Assembly (NCBI GenBank): GCA_965242745.1
Contig: CBDETG010000107.1
Location: 62,001 to 126,000 of the forward strand
Length of the DNA: 64,000 nucleotides
DNA from: JABAAI01 sp965242745
GTDB lineage: Bacteria > Spirochaetota > Leptospiria > Leptospirales > Leptonemataceae
Direction: 5' to 3'
Within the stretch, counting starts at the first letter, position 1; each line of letters begins with the position of its first letter. Position numbers and translations under genes: made by a program. Shown here piece by piece: positions 44,376 through 53,825 of the stretch. Below the pieces are notes generated by a model. It searched no databases. It worked only from the letters and a program-made list of their open reading frames with translations, and was not told the origin of the DNA.

Positions 44376-45839
44376 TTAGAACTGTGCTTTGTCCAAAGAC
44401 ATAGTATGGAAATCCAGCCAAAATCGCTCATTGGGCGCAATTCTACTACGATCTTGAGTAAAGCCTGAAAGCAAAAACTCAGGGCTTATCCAATCAGAGC
44501 GCCTCAAGGCTGTTTGCATCTCAAAACGTTTGCAGAAAAGAGGCTCTAAATCAGACTCTATCCAAATTCTATCCTCAGTCAGAAGAGATAGGTTTTTTTT
44601 GGAAACAAGCCCTGGCTTTCTTTCTTGGAAGAGCCATGAAGAGGCCAGCTGGCTAAGCCTTGCTGCGCTTTCTCCGCGAAAAACTAAGCGTGGGTGATCA
44701 TGAGTGCTTTGCATAGCCGTAGCTCGGCCAAGCAGCAAAAACACCTGCGCATACCAGCCTGCAAAACCGCGATTTTCTATAGAGCGTCTTGTCTCTAAGA
44801 CAAAGGGCAGCAGGTCCAGAGCTTGCAAATAGATTGCAAAAATATTTTTCTGATCCAGGCTGGAAAGCTGCTCCAGCCTATGGCTTGTCACATCCAGCAA
44901 AGAGCCGGCATAGAGGCTCTCGCTTCCTAAAGAACATAGGAGGCCTGCCTTTTGTGAGAGCCTTTGCTCCAAATGATGCGTAAAGATCGTCCACTCACGA
45001 CCGAAATCCTCTACTCCCTCCCTGGCCTGACCTGAAGGATGCGCGCTTTGGATGCGAAAGCTTTCAAGAGAGTCGTGCAAACCCGGAAAGAAGAAAGCAA
45101 GCATGATAAAGAAGCCTGAGCTATGGGGACTCTTCGCTTCATGGAGATAGCTCTGCAGCCATTTTGAGGGCGCTGCAAAATGGAAGGCCTTTTGCCAAGA
45201 ATCATAAAGTTTTGTGTACTTTTTCTCTAACTTCTTCTTATGAAAGGAGAGCTGCAGTTGTTGTTTTTGCAGGGAAAAAAAAAGCTGCACAGTCAAAGCA
45301 AGCATCCAAACTCCTAAAGCATAGGCAAGGAGATAGCCCCATTCTCCCATTCCAAAGGGCTCTGCTTTCTGGAACCATTCATAAAAAAGCAGTCCTGTAA
45401 AAAAAAAGCAAAGATGCCACTTCATCTTCCCCCAAGAAACAATAGAGCACAGCAGAGCGCAAACAGACAAAAAACGCAGTATCGCCAAAGCAGTATGTCC
45501 ATAGCCTTGGGCAAGATAGATGGTAAAGGGCAGGCCAATGGCTGTATAAACCAGATAACTGTAGCGCTGAAAGCTAAGGGGAGTGATCTTTTTTGTACGA
45601 CAGCTTGACCAGAGAGCAAAAAAAAGGAGAAACTCCATACTGAGCCCGAAGCAAAACAGACTCATTTGGAAAGCATAGCTTTTTAGATAAAAGATTCTCT
45701 GGATGATCAGGGCGCCTAAGGTGCCTGTATAAATGAGCAGAGCGATGGATATCTGCCACTGCTTGAGAGTTTTATGCGATAGGGCGCTAAGGCTGATGTC
45801 TTTTTTTTGCGCTTCATTTTTTCTCTTTGATCCCGACAT
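44376..45839 (-). CDS. Multi-span membrane protein with soluble C-terminal domain, unknown
   Basis: 487 residues. Six or seven hydrophobic spans occupy residues ~28-205 (for example ISIALLIYTGTLGALI; MSLFCFGLSMEFLLFFALW), then a coiled stretch (LSFHKKKLEKKYTKLYDSW) and a ~270-residue soluble domain. The layout recalls membrane sensor proteins with a degenerate cyclase or similar output domain, but no catalytic motif is visible. Its start lies inside the end of the ExbD-like gene (26-base overlap), so the two are coupled. Confidence 0.55.
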   Translation of the reverse strand: MSGSKRKNEAQKKDISLSALSHKTLKQWQISIALLIYTGTLGALIIQRIFYLKSYAFQMSLFCFGLSMEFLLFFALWSSCRTKKITPLSFQRYSYLVYTAIGLPFTIYLAQGYGHTALAILRFLSVCALLCSIVSWGKMKWHLCFFFTGLLFYEWFQKAEPFGMGEWGYLLAYALGVWMLALTVQLFFSLQKQQLQLSFHKKKLEKKYTKLYDSWQKAFHFAAPSKWLQSYLHEAKSPHSSGFFIMLAFFFPGLHDSLESFRIQSAHPSGQAREGVEDFGREWTIFTHHLEQRLSQKAGLLCSLGSESLYAGSLLDVTSHRLEQLSSLDQKNIFAIYLQALDLLPFVLETRRSIENRGFAGWYAQVFLLLGRATAMQSTHDHPRLVFRGESAARLSQLASSWLFQERKPGLVSKKNLSLLTEDRIWIESDLEPLFCKRFEMQTALRRSDWISPEFLLSGFTQDRSRIAPNERFWLDFHTMSLDKAQF

Positions 45840-46236
45840 AGATTTTTTCTATTCCTAAGCTGCGTAAGAGGTCCAGCAAGTCCAGCACCTGCCCATGCTT
45901 CACATTCTTATCAGCGTATACGCTTAGTTTTATATCCTTTTTCTCTGAAGCAAGACCAGCAAATCGTTCTTGTAGTTTGTTTTGCGTGATGACTCTCCCT
46001 GCAAGCAGAATCCGGCCTTTGGCATCCAGAGCCAATTCCAAGTCAGGGCTACTCTCCCAGCGCTTGTCGCTGTAGCCCACCTCCGGCAATTCAATACCCA
46101 GGGCAGAGGGAAGCAGGCCCGGAGCAGAGGCCATAAAGATAATAAGTAAAACAAGCACAATGTCCGTAAAGGGTACAATATTGATGCCGCTGAAACTGCC
46201 CAGACTCTCGTTTGTGCCTTTTTTGTAATCCACCAT
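45814..46236 (-). CDS. ExbD/TolR family protein (first copy)
   Basis: 140 residues with the ExbD/TolR pattern: a short cytoplasmic N-terminus, then NIVPFTDIVLVLLIIFMASAP, the single span carrying the proton-path aspartate (FTD), and a periplasmic domain ending IEKIYVGIKEKK. Such proteins work with an ExbB/TolQ partner to energise outer-membrane processes; none is in the window. It overlaps the downstream membrane-protein gene by 26 bases, implying joint function. Confidence 0.85.
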   Translation of the reverse strand: MVDYKKGTNESLGSFSGINIVPFTDIVLVLLIIFMASAPGLLPSALGIELPEVGYSDKRWESSPDLELALDAKGRILLAGRVITQNKLQERFAGLASEKKDIKLSVYADKNVKHGQVLDLLDLLRSLGIEKIYVGIKEKK

Positions 46237-46284
46237 AGAGCCTTGTTATTCTTTTATAGTTTTAGAAAAGATCACAATAAGATC

Positions 46285-47229
46285 CTAGTTTTGGGGCTGG
46301 CGCTTAAAAGAAGCTTTACGAAAAGCATAAAGCACCATGCTGGAAGTCAAGGCAAAGTCCGCATAGGCTATGCGGCTTGCAAAGTGATAGGCTGCCATAG
46401 AAAGGTAAGGCAAGGGGCGCCAGGGTCTCCCCAAATAGCCCCGCGCCTTGCGAAGCTTGGCGAGCAGAGGAAAATCTACGCCGCGATAGAAGCGAAAGTC
46501 TCCAAAGCCGAAGGGCTCAAGCAAAAGGCGCAGGCTTTTCGTGGAGTAATAGAAAAGATGGCCAGGGAGATAGTAATGGTAAGCTGCGCCCTTAAGGCGG
46601 GCTTGCCAGCCCAGGAAGTTTGCAGTTTGGATCACGAGCAGGCCCTTCGGACGTAAAATACGGGAAAGCTTGCTTGCCAAGCCCGCAGGATTTGGGATAT
46701 GCTCTATTACCTCTATCAAAGTGACAATATCCATGCTCTGCTCTGGGAAAATTGTCCCCTCCCCCTCTGCCAGGTCCCCCTGAAGTACCGCTAAGCCTTC
46801 TTTCTGCGCATGCTCGACGGCATAGGGCGATATATCAAGGCCATGGGCTTTGTAGCCAAAATCCTGCGCCGTCTTTACAAAAGAGCCGAAGGCGCAGCCT
46901 ATATCCAGCAGCTCAGCCGGCGCTTGGACAAAACGAGCTATATTTTTTAGACGCGCGCGGTGAACGATAGCGTCATAGCGCTCATAACGTCTTTCATCTT
47001 TGTAACTGTACGCTGCGCTGCCATTATAGTAATCTTCATTATAGAACTCTTGTAAAGCTGCGGGGGCTTGCTCCTGCATTTGCAAAGAGCACTTCCTGCA
47101 TTCTACAATTCGAAGCGGAACTTGAAAGGACTTGGTATTGTACAGGAATTCCGTTTTGCCGTAACACAAAGGACAGAGCACGCATAAGCTTTCAAAGAGG
47201 GAGTCTGCAAGGCAAGCAAAAGAGCGCAA
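46285..47229 (-). CDS. Class I SAM-dependent methyltransferase with N-terminal zinc ribbon
   Basis: 314 residues; a GTG at 47181 is an alternative start just before CPLCYG. The CPLC ... CRKC pair forms a zinc-ribbon-like head. LLDIGCAFGSFVKTAQDFGY is SAM motif I, and VTLIEVIEHIPNP the next conserved strand. Domain order is that of methyltransferases acting on sugars or secondary metabolites in envelope polysaccharide synthesis (Methyltransf_23-like). Substrate unknown. The gene starts 15 bases after the tmRNA 3' end on the same strand. Confidence 0.8.
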   Translation of the reverse strand: MRSFACLADSLFESLCVLCPLCYGKTEFLYNTKSFQVPLRIVECRKCSLQMQEQAPAALQEFYNEDYYNGSAAYSYKDERRYERYDAIVHRARLKNIARFVQAPAELLDIGCAFGSFVKTAQDFGYKAHGLDISPYAVEHAQKEGLAVLQGDLAEGEGTIFPEQSMDIVTLIEVIEHIPNPAGLASKLSRILRPKGLLVIQTANFLGWQARLKGAAYHYYLPGHLFYYSTKSLRLLLEPFGFGDFRFYRGVDFPLLAKLRKARGYLGRPWRPLPYLSMAAYHFASRIAYADFALTSSMVLYAFRKASFKRQPQN

Positions 47230-47243
47230 GTAAGACGAATATA

Positions 47244-47595
47244 TGGAGACGGCGGGAGTTGAACCCGCGTCCTGCAGCGCAGGGAACTCGCTCCTACATG
47301 CTTAGTTGGCTTTGCATTCAAGAAGGAAATGGCTGCCTGCCAACCTGCTACCAAATCTTCCCGCAATCTTTAAAATTTGCCGTACTGCAGATTGCCTCAG
47401 AGCGGCTCACCCTGTCTAACATTCGCATCCCATGTAGAGCCCGCAGGGGAAGCCATACTGGAACGCCAGCTGTCTATATTATGCAGCTAGAGAATACTCG
47501 TTGTCAGCAAGTATAAGGTGAGGTTTTGAAGAGCTCCTCAGGCTCTGCATGCAACTTGCACCCTGGATCACAACAGTCGAAACCAATACGTCCCC
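47244..47595 (-). ncRNA. ssrA: Transfer-messenger RNA (tmRNA)
   Basis: Read on the minus strand the 5' end GGGGACG pairs with CGTCTCC at the 3' end, followed by the discriminator A; CCA is not encoded. The T-arm GGGTTCAACTCCCGCC lies near the 3' end and TTGGTTTCGAC near the 5' end, both standard for tmRNA. The tag frame at 47508-47479 reads ADNEYSLAA then TAA, starting at a GCT resume codon. About 352 nt. It rescues stalled ribosomes with SmpB. Confidence 0.95.
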
Positions 47596-47911
47596 TGAAA
47601 GATTCCAAAGTCTATAATATATCACGCATAGTGCAGGCAAAAGGAGCTTAGCGCAAGCCTTTTTTTATGAAAGAGTAAAATAATTCGAAGCTTGTTCTGA
47701 TATGCAGCGCACCCGAGCCTGCCTGTGTCGCAAGAGCCTGGTTTTGAGACCGGCTCTTAGCAGCGTAGAGCTCTTTTCCCCAAGTCTCATATAACAACGC
47801 ATAGGCAAGGGCTTGGAATCCTGCTTGCTTTCGTACTTCCACGATTCTTTTGTGCTAAGTAGGCTCTGGCAAAATCTGCAGGCTTTTGCAATTTCCCATA
47901 AGGAGGAGATA
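47596..47911. other. Intergenic region between tmRNA and argH
   Basis: Holds the minus-strand promoter of tmRNA and the plus-strand leader of argH. It also carries a copy of the dispersed repeat at 47717-47760 (minus orientation). No gene called; an open frame joining argH upstream to 47813 is not ArgH-like. Confidence 0.5.
47717..47760 (-). repeat. Dispersed repeat AAGAGCCGGTCTCAAAAC, copy b
   Basis: Read on the minus strand: AAGAGCCGGTCTCAAAACCA then GGCTCTTGCGACACAGGC. AAGAGCC and GGCTCTT pair into a hairpin. Other copies: 3542, 53501, 54207 and 57133. Confidence 0.75.
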
Positions 47912-49336
47912 GTGGCTGAACATTTCCGTCTCTGGTCTGGTCGTTCTACAGGCGCGCTGGCCCAAATCGTCTTAGAATTAAGCGAGTCCATCAGCTTGGA
48001 CCGGGAGTTATACGAAGAAGATATACGCGCATCACAGGCCCATGCCAAAATGCTGCATAAAATAGGCGTCTTGGAGGAGCGGGACTTCCAGAAAATCCAG
48101 GAGGGGCTTAGACAGATCCAAAGAGAAATAGAAACAAAACAATTTCCTTTTGATATACATTTAGAAGACATTCACACCCATATCGAAAAACGCCTGATCA
48201 CGATCTGCGGTGAAGCTGGACGGCGCATCCATACGGCGCGCTCCCGCAACGACCAAATTGCCGTTGATACTCATCTCTTTGTTTTGAAGAAAAGCAAGGA
48301 CTTAGGCCAAGCCATTCTAAACATATGCAGCAGCCTGCTAAAGCAGGCAGAGGCCCATAGAGAGACCCTGCTTCCGGGCTATACGCATTTGCAAGTGGCG
48401 CAGCCCACGCGCCTTAGCCATCACCTTTTTGCCTATTTCTGGGCTTTTTTACGAGATGTGCAGCGCTTCTCATATGCTGCCCAAAGAGCAGCAGAGCTCC
48501 CCTTGGGCAGCGGCGCTTTGGGAGGCCTAAATTACCCAATAGACCGGGAATTGTTGAGGCAAGAGCTGGGTTTTGCTTCCATTTACAAGAATTCTATGGA
48601 CGCTGTTTCTACTCGTGATCATATACTGGACTTCCTTTATGCTGCAACGCTTTTCCTCAGCCACGCTTCACGTCTTTGTGAAGAAATTGTGCTTTGGCAC
48701 TCTCAGGAATTTTCTTTTATGTCTTTGCCGGATCATCTGACTACAGGCTCCAGCATCATGCCTCAGAAAAAAAACCCGGACCTTGCTGAACTTATTCGAG
48801 CAAAGGCAGCCCGTCTGCAGGCCAATCTGCATAACCTCCTTAGCAATCTGAAATCTCTTCCTATGAGCTATAACAGAGACCTCCAAGAAGATCGATTCCC
48901 TCTGCTGGATGGCTCCAAACAGAGTCTGCTTTGCGCCCGCGCTCTCGATGCCATGATCCGTGAAGCGCAATATGATACAAAGAAGATGCGCGCAGCCTTA
49001 GAAAAGGGTTTTGCTACAGCAACAGACCTCGCAGACGCCTTAGTGCATGAAAAAAACGTAGCTTTCCGGGATGCTCATCATATAGCAGGGCAGGTAGTCA
49101 GGCATTGCATAGAGAAAGGAATCCCGCTGGAAGCATTAGACGCCGCAAGCAGAGCGAAGTACAGCCGCCATCTTGAAAACGAGGATTTTTACCAAAAAGC
49201 TGTCAGTCTGGAAGCAAGCGTAGAAAAAAAACAAAGCTACGGTGGAAGCTCTCTGCAGTCTCAAATACAACAGAGCAAGGAGGCCAAAGAAGCCTTGGCG
49301 CACTGGTCAGCCTACCCATGGCCCGGGCCTTATTAG
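47912..49336 (+). CDS. argH: Argininosuccinate lyase
   Basis: 474 residues from a GTG at 47912, placed by the ribosome site AAGGAGGAGAT just upstream and by MAEHFRLWSGRSTGAL as a typical ArgH opening. Key motifs: TARSRNDQIAVDT, the family signature GSSIMPQKKNPD, and the substrate region HTHIEKRL. It releases arginine and fumarate from argininosuccinate in the last step of arginine synthesis. No other arg gene is in the window. The 3' end overlaps the convergent MFS gene by four bases. Confidence 0.94.
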   Translation: MAEHFRLWSGRSTGALAQIVLELSESISLDRELYEEDIRASQAHAKMLHKIGVLEERDFQKIQEGLRQIQREIETKQFPFDIHLEDIHTHIEKRLITICGEAGRRIHTARSRNDQIAVDTHLFVLKKSKDLGQAILNICSSLLKQAEAHRETLLPGYTHLQVAQPTRLSHHLFAYFWAFLRDVQRFSYAAQRAAELPLGSGALGGLNYPIDRELLRQELGFASIYKNSMDAVSTRDHILDFLYAATLFLSHASRLCEEIVLWHSQEFSFMSLPDHLTTGSSIMPQKKNPDLAELIRAKAARLQANLHNLLSNLKSLPMSYNRDLQEDRFPLLDGSKQSLLCARALDAMIREAQYDTKKMRAALEKGFATATDLADALVHEKNVAFRDAHHIAGQVVRHCIEKGIPLEALDAASRAKYSRHLENEDFYQKAVSLEASVEKKQSYGGSSLQSQIQQSKEAKEALAHWSAYPWPGPY

Positions 49337-50634
49337 CTCTCAGCTTTGGTAGAGATTTTTTCCTTTAGCTTTGTTCTTAAAGAGCGGTAAAAAAGGAGCG
49401 TGCCTATTACTATCATGATCTGCATACTTCCCGCAACAGCTGAAAGATAAAAGAATACTTCCTTCTTTGTAATCCATGCGCTGTAGGAAAGGAAAAGGCT
49501 TTCCAGAAAAGAAAAACACATCGGGCCAAGCATAAAGCCAAAGGAGCCGCATCCCAAGAAAATAGACATTGCGGTTGCTCTGAAGCCTTTGGGAGCAATC
49601 AAGGTGGCAAAGGCCATGGTAGGCGCAGACATAAGCCCAGCTCCCACGCCAGAGAGAATAAGCAAGGCGTAAAGCCAGCCGCTATCCCGTATATTTCCTA
49701 AAAAGAACAAAGCCAGGCCATTGACGGCAGAACCCAGCAATATCAAAGGAAGTATGCCCACACGCTGGCTAAGCTTCATAGTGGGATAGGCAAGCAAGGA
49801 CATAGGGATCATTACCAGCCCAAGGGCCATGCCAGCCTTGCCTGCGTCCATAGCCAGATTCTCACGTAAATGTATATTAAAAGAGCTTACAAAAAAACCG
49901 GCCGTAAAGCGATCTATGAAGGTGTAAAAAGCAGGCAGCAGCAGGTAGGGCTCTAAAGCAAGAGTCCTGCGGCAATAATGAAGAAAGGACGGGGAAGTTC
50001 TAGCTCCTGGAGCAATGGCAGAGTCTCTCTCTTGAAGAGGAGCTAAGGGCGCATCCCGCAGCAGAAAAAAGGCAATGCAGCCTATACAGAGCATGATGGC
50101 AGCGGCAGTATAAAAAACCAGCAAGGGCTCTTTACGCCCCAAGGCTGCCAGCGGGAAGCCCAGCCCCGCTCCTAAAGTAAGCAGCATGGCCGCAAAGCCT
50201 GTCAAAAGCCCCTTTTTTTGAAAAGGCTTTTGCAGCTTTTTACTATGTTCATGATCTGCAATGGATGCGATCAATAATCCCACCACAAAGGCGCTCACGC
50301 CGCCTTCCATAAAGCGCAGGACAAGGAGCGTCTCAAGACTTTGCGCATAAGCAAGAGCAAGAAAACAAAGCGCATTGAGGAGGGCAAAAAGAGCAATGAT
50401 CTTCTGCCTGTTTTGAAGGCGATCTGAAAGATAACCTGCAAGCGGCGCAAAGCAAAAGGAAGCTGCCATAGCTAAGCTTAGAAATAAAGCGGCATCTATA
50501 TTCTTACCGCCCAGGCTGTCTTTTACAATGTCTTTGACTAAGGGAACGATAATGGTAGACGACAGCATGGAAAAAAAGAGTAAAGCAAGGCACAGCCAAA
50601 GACTGCTCTTACTTATTCTTTGCGTAAAAAACAT
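49333..50634 (-). CDS. MFS transporter
   Basis: 433 residues with about 12 spans. The MFS loop 2-3 signature appears as GYLSDRLQNRQK, and RFMEGGVSAFVVG follows in span 4. The hydrophobic C-terminal half repeats the pattern. Substrate not deducible. It lies 51 bases downstream of exbD behind a Fur-like operator, so it may export or import an iron-related compound. Last gene of the tonB-exbD operon. Confidence 0.85.
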   Translation of the reverse strand: MFFTQRISKSSLWLCLALLFFSMLSSTIIVPLVKDIVKDSLGGKNIDAALFLSLAMAASFCFAPLAGYLSDRLQNRQKIIALFALLNALCFLALAYAQSLETLLVLRFMEGGVSAFVVGLLIASIADHEHSKKLQKPFQKKGLLTGFAAMLLTLGAGLGFPLAALGRKEPLLVFYTAAAIMLCIGCIAFFLLRDAPLAPLQERDSAIAPGARTSPSFLHYCRRTLALEPYLLLPAFYTFIDRFTAGFFVSSFNIHLRENLAMDAGKAGMALGLVMIPMSLLAYPTMKLSQRVGILPLILLGSAVNGLALFFLGNIRDSGWLYALLILSGVGAGLMSAPTMAFATLIAPKGFRATAMSIFLGCGSFGFMLGPMCFSFLESLFLSYSAWITKKEVFFYLSAVAGSMQIMIVIGTLLFYRSLRTKLKEKISTKAES

Positions 50635-50685
50635 AGAAGCCCTAAAGGCGTCCTCAGTACCTCAGCCATCGCCCTAAAGCTTTGT

Positions 50686-51123
50686 TTAGCGTTTCTGCTG
50701 GCTGTCCCTTTGCATCAGTATATTAGCCGTGCGGATCTTTTGTTCTTGCAGATAGCTGAGCACCTCAAGCAGCCGTTCCATAGTAATACTTTTTTCGCCC
50801 GCAATGACAATTTTGCTCTGACTCTCTTCTGCAAAGAGCAGCGCCAATGCTTTTTTTAGTTCCAAGAAGCTGCGCAGCTCTTTACCATTTAAGGCATAGG
50901 AATGCAGCCCTATTTCAAGAATCGCATCCTTATCAGACTGCTGGAAGTTCTTTCGAGAATCCGTCTTCTTTGGCAAACTCAGGTCTAAACTCTGGTAGAC
51001 ACTGCCTATCGTCAGCATGAAAAAAAAGAGCAAAATAAACAGAATGTCCAGCATAGCTGTTAAATCCGGGCTCAGGTCTGCGAAGTCCCCTGCTTCCTTG
51101 CTTATGCTGCTTCCTATGATCAT
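50686..51123 (-). CDS. exbD: ExbD/TolR family protein (second copy)
   Basis: 145 residues. One span, DLTAMLDILFILLFFFML, with the conserved aspartate before it (MLD), then a periplasmic domain rich in charged residues (AGEKSITMERLLEVLSYLQEQ). Its ATG overlaps the tonB stop (ATGA). Distinct from the ExbD at 45814 by eye. Part of a TonB energy-transduction unit, but an exbB is not present nearby. Confidence 0.85.
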   Translation of the reverse strand: MIIGSSISKEAGDFADLSPDLTAMLDILFILLFFFMLTIGSVYQSLDLSLPKKTDSRKNFQQSDKDAILEIGLHSYALNGKELRSFLELKKALALLFAEESQSKIVIAGEKSITMERLLEVLSYLQEQKIRTANILMQRDSQQKR

Positions 51124-51824
51124 TCTATATGAAAGAGAATGGGAAGCTCAATCCAATGCTCCTTAGCCTCGCTGTCTCTTTTCTCCACTTCAAATTCCCA
51201 CTTCTCTACAGCCGCAATGGCTGCCTTATCCAAAAGCCTATAACCAGAAGAGCGATGAAGCTTCCACTTGGAAGCACGCCCTTCTGTCCCAATGAGCAGA
51301 CGCAGCACTACTCTCCCCTGCTGTCCCAGTTCCCAAGCGCGGCGCGGATAACGAGGAGGGAATTGGCGCACATAGCGCGCCTTGTATATAACGCTGGCAG
51401 GGTCCTGCCTGGCAGAAGAAGCAAGGCCGGGATTTTGCAAAGGAGAAGAGCGGCCTTTCTGCTTCCTTCGCACTTTTGCAGACTTAGCTTTGGGCAGGAT
51501 TTTATGCGCTGCCAATATGTACTGCTCCTTTTTGCCCCTTGCCAAGGCATGCAAGAGATACTTTTCTTGAAGATTACTAGGATCACGCAAGTCTATGCTC
51601 GCACTCCTTTGGAAGGACATGGGCAGCGAGGCCCGCGCATCAAAATGCAGCCTAAAATGATGCGCCTCTTGCAGCTGCTCCTGTCCCAGCCCAAAGAGCA
51701 TGCGCTCTATACCATAAATAGCTGCAATATTTGCAAGCAGAGCCAAAGCAAAACAGACAAGCCAGATATAACGTACAAGCACAGCTTTCGGAGTCTCTAG
51801 TTGTTTTTTGATGAGGAGATGCAT
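51120..51824 (-). CDS. tonB: TonB family energy-transducing protein
   Basis: 234 residues from ATG 51824, chosen because the region upstream holds the operator at 51868-51888. A cytoplasmic start is followed by one membrane span (VRYIWLVCFALALLANIAAIYG), a linker with basic residues, and the C-terminal TonB domain (PPRYPRRAWELGQQGRVVLRL, then GYRLLDKAAIAAVEKWEF). It spans the periplasm to power outer-membrane receptors. The linker is short of the usual proline-lysine repeats. Confidence 0.85.
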   Translation of the reverse strand: MHLLIKKQLETPKAVLVRYIWLVCFALALLANIAAIYGIERMLFGLGQEQLQEAHHFRLHFDARASLPMSFQRSASIDLRDPSNLQEKYLLHALARGKKEQYILAAHKILPKAKSAKVRRKQKGRSSPLQNPGLASSARQDPASVIYKARYVRQFPPRYPRRAWELGQQGRVVLRLLIGTEGRASKWKLHRSSGYRLLDKAAIAAVEKWEFEVEKRDSEAKEHWIELPILFHIE

Positions 51825-51867
51825 GCTGCAGTTCCACAGCCGCTGCCAGAAAATACAAGGCAGCCGG

Positions 51868-51888
51868 TAATGAGAATGTGTCTCATTA
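51868..51888 (-). promoter_or_regulatory. Fur-family-like operator upstream of tonB
   Basis: TAATGAGA-ATGTG-TCTCATTA, an 8-5-8 perfect palindrome about 45 bases before the tonB start, with GATAAT (a possible -10) overlapping one arm on the coding strand. It has the T/A-rich TAATGA character of Fur-family boxes without matching the classical Fur consensus exactly. Inference from the context of tonB. Confidence 0.45.
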
Positions 51889-52070
51889 TCAATTAAAGAC
51901 GATTCTAAGAAAGCCCTCCTGTACAGCAAGACATTTTTAGACAAAGCAGCAGTTCCATAATTTACGCAAATGACGCTCTACTTTTTCTTTGCCCGGGCTA
52001 AATCTTATCGAGGAATGCGTTAAAAGCTGCCGAAGAGCATTAGAGAGCGAGCTTAGCAAAAGGAGTATAT

Positions 52071-52868
52071 ATGATACGTTCTTTATGGACTGCTGCCAGT
52101 GGTATGATAGCGCAGCAATTCAACATAGATACCGTTGCGAATAATCTTTCCAACGTAAATACCACAGCATTTAAGAAGAACAGGGCGGAATTTGAAGACC
52201 TGATATACCAGCACCAGGTCTTAGCTGGCACTCCTGCTACGCCTGTTTCCGAAGTCCCTACGGGCGTCTCTGTAGGACATGGGGTCAAGGTAGCGGCAAG
52301 TCAAAAATTCTTCGATATGGGGAATCTGCAGTCTACAGCTAACAGCTTTGACTTGGCTATAGATTCCCAAGTAGGTTTCTTCAAGGTCCTTCTGCCGGAC
52401 GGGAGCTTTGCCTATAGCCGTGATGGGAGCTTCAAACTCGACTCCAATCGTCAGATCGTTACTTCGAATGGTTATCTGCTCGAGCCCCCCATCATCCTCC
52501 CTGAGGGCGCCGTAAACAGTAGCTTTCAAGTATCAGAAAATGGGGAAGTAACAGCGCGCTTGGCTGGAGATGAGCTCCCCATTCCTATAGGGCAAATAGA
52601 ACTCACGCGCTTTGTAAACCCTGCGGGCCTCAAGGCTATAGGGCGCAATCTTTTTCAGGTGACTGTGGCCAGCGGAGAGGGCATAGCCGGGGTGCCGGGA
52701 CTGGACGGCTTGGGCGGCATCCTGCAAGGCTTTTTGGAAAGCTCTAACGTAAAGCTTGTAGAAGAAATGGTAAATATGATCGTAGCGCAGCGGGCTTATG
52801 AATCCAATTCTAAGGCCGTTACAACCACAGATTCTATGCTAAGCACAGCCATCGCTATGAAACGCTGA
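52071..52868 (+). CDS. flgG: Flagellar basal-body rod protein FlgG
   Basis: 265 residues. MIRSLWTAASGMIAQQFNID is the FlgG start; NNLSNVNTTAFKKNRAEFEDL follows, and the C-terminal MVNMIVAQRAYESNSKAVTTTD is the conserved rod/hook end. FlgG forms the distal rod in the periplasm. The middle (QHQVLAGTPATPVSEVPTGV) is like spirochaete FlgG from memory. A ribosome site AAAGGAG is seven bases before the ATG. Only one FlgG/FlgF-type gene lies here; the related proximal-rod gene must be elsewhere. Confidence 0.94.
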   Translation: MIRSLWTAASGMIAQQFNIDTVANNLSNVNTTAFKKNRAEFEDLIYQHQVLAGTPATPVSEVPTGVSVGHGVKVAASQKFFDMGNLQSTANSFDLAIDSQVGFFKVLLPDGSFAYSRDGSFKLDSNRQIVTSNGYLLEPPIILPEGAVNSSFQVSENGEVTARLAGDELPIPIGQIELTRFVNPAGLKAIGRNLFQVTVASGEGIAGVPGLDGLGGILQGFLESSNVKLVEEMVNMIVAQRAYESNSKAVTTTDSMLSTAIAMKR

Positions 52869-52883
52869 TCATTTGACTAAGCT

Positions 52884-53429
52884 ATGTCTCCTTCCTTTCA
52901 TCCTGTTTTTTCTTTGAAAAGGCATCATGCCCTCGAAGCTTACAGCAATCAGAATTTTCCCAGCTCTATCAAGAACGCAAAGGCTGGCAGGAACAGCAAA
53001 GCAGAGCTCAAGTATTACTTTCCTTCCCTTTTTGCAGACAAGCTCTTAGATGCAAATACGAAGAAGTCTCTATACGAAGGCAGCGCAAAAAGCGCAGGCA
53101 TAAGGAAAGAACACAAAGAACAAGGCTCCTTTAGCAGTCTCATTGGGAAACAAGCGCCAAAAGAGCTTAGCAGGGAGGAGATTCAAAGCGAGATACAAAA
53201 GAGCAGAGAAAAAAAACAGCTCTACGACGCTGCCTTGGAATTCCAGTCCCTCTTTATTGATTCTGTCCTCAATGCCATGCGTAAGAATTTACGTCCTCAA
53301 AATGATCTCTTGTACGGCGGCTTTCGCCAAAAGCTTTTTGAAGACATGCTTTATGAAGAATATTCTCGTATGCTTTCACAGACAGAGCACTTCCACCTTG
53401 CTGACAAGATATACAACCAGAGCAGATAA
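52884..53429 (+). CDS. FlgJ-type rod-binding protein
   Basis: 181 residues. The C-terminal part AALEFQSLFIDSVLNAMRKNL ... GGFRQKLFEDMLYEEYSRML is the rod-binding (Rod-binding, FlgJ N-terminal) domain, without the muramidase domain of enterobacterial FlgJ, as is usual in spirochaetes. The N-terminal ~95 residues are low-similarity, basic and serine-rich. It lies 15 bases after flgG, so one operon; it caps and assists rod assembly. Confidence 0.85.
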   Translation: MSPSFHPVFSLKRHHALEAYSNQNFPSSIKNAKAGRNSKAELKYYFPSLFADKLLDANTKKSLYEGSAKSAGIRKEHKEQGSFSSLIGKQAPKELSREEIQSEIQKSREKKQLYDAALEFQSLFIDSVLNAMRKNLRPQNDLLYGGFRQKLFEDMLYEEYSRMLSQTEHFHLADKIYNQSR

Positions 53430-53500
53430 AGCAGCCAGGGCGCTAGCAGCGCTCCTTAAAAAAAGACATTTGAAGAATAAGAACAGTGCTGTGCGCCTAC

Positions 53501-53611
53501 TAAGAGCCGGTCTCAAAACTAGGCTCTTGCGACACAGGCAGAGTGCTCGATGCGCTCAGCATTTTTAGGGCAACTCTAAAATTGCGTCTGTCTCCCGCAT
53601 GCCCGAGTAGG
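53501..53611 (+). repeat. Dispersed hairpin repeat, copy c
   Basis: Starts AAGAGCCGGTCTCAAAAC, GGCTCTTGCGACACAGGC, then GCATTTTTAGGG / CTCTAAAATTGC near 53560 and the partial GCGTCTGTCTC that marks the far end of copy d. Confidence 0.65.
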
Positions 53612-53825
53612 CAAAAGCGCCACGCCCCCTGAGCAACCGCGCGCGCCGCCTACTACAAGGCCATTTTAAGCCCAAGCGTTGTTGTAATAAGCGGCGCTTG
53701 TGGCCTGCGGCGGGGGTTTCTGATGACTGCGCCGGGGTGGGAAGTAGGCGGCGTTTGTGGCCCGCGGCGGGGGTTTCTGCTGACAGGGGCGCCCGGAGAA
53801 ATAGGAGGCGCAGGCGCTCTGCGTG

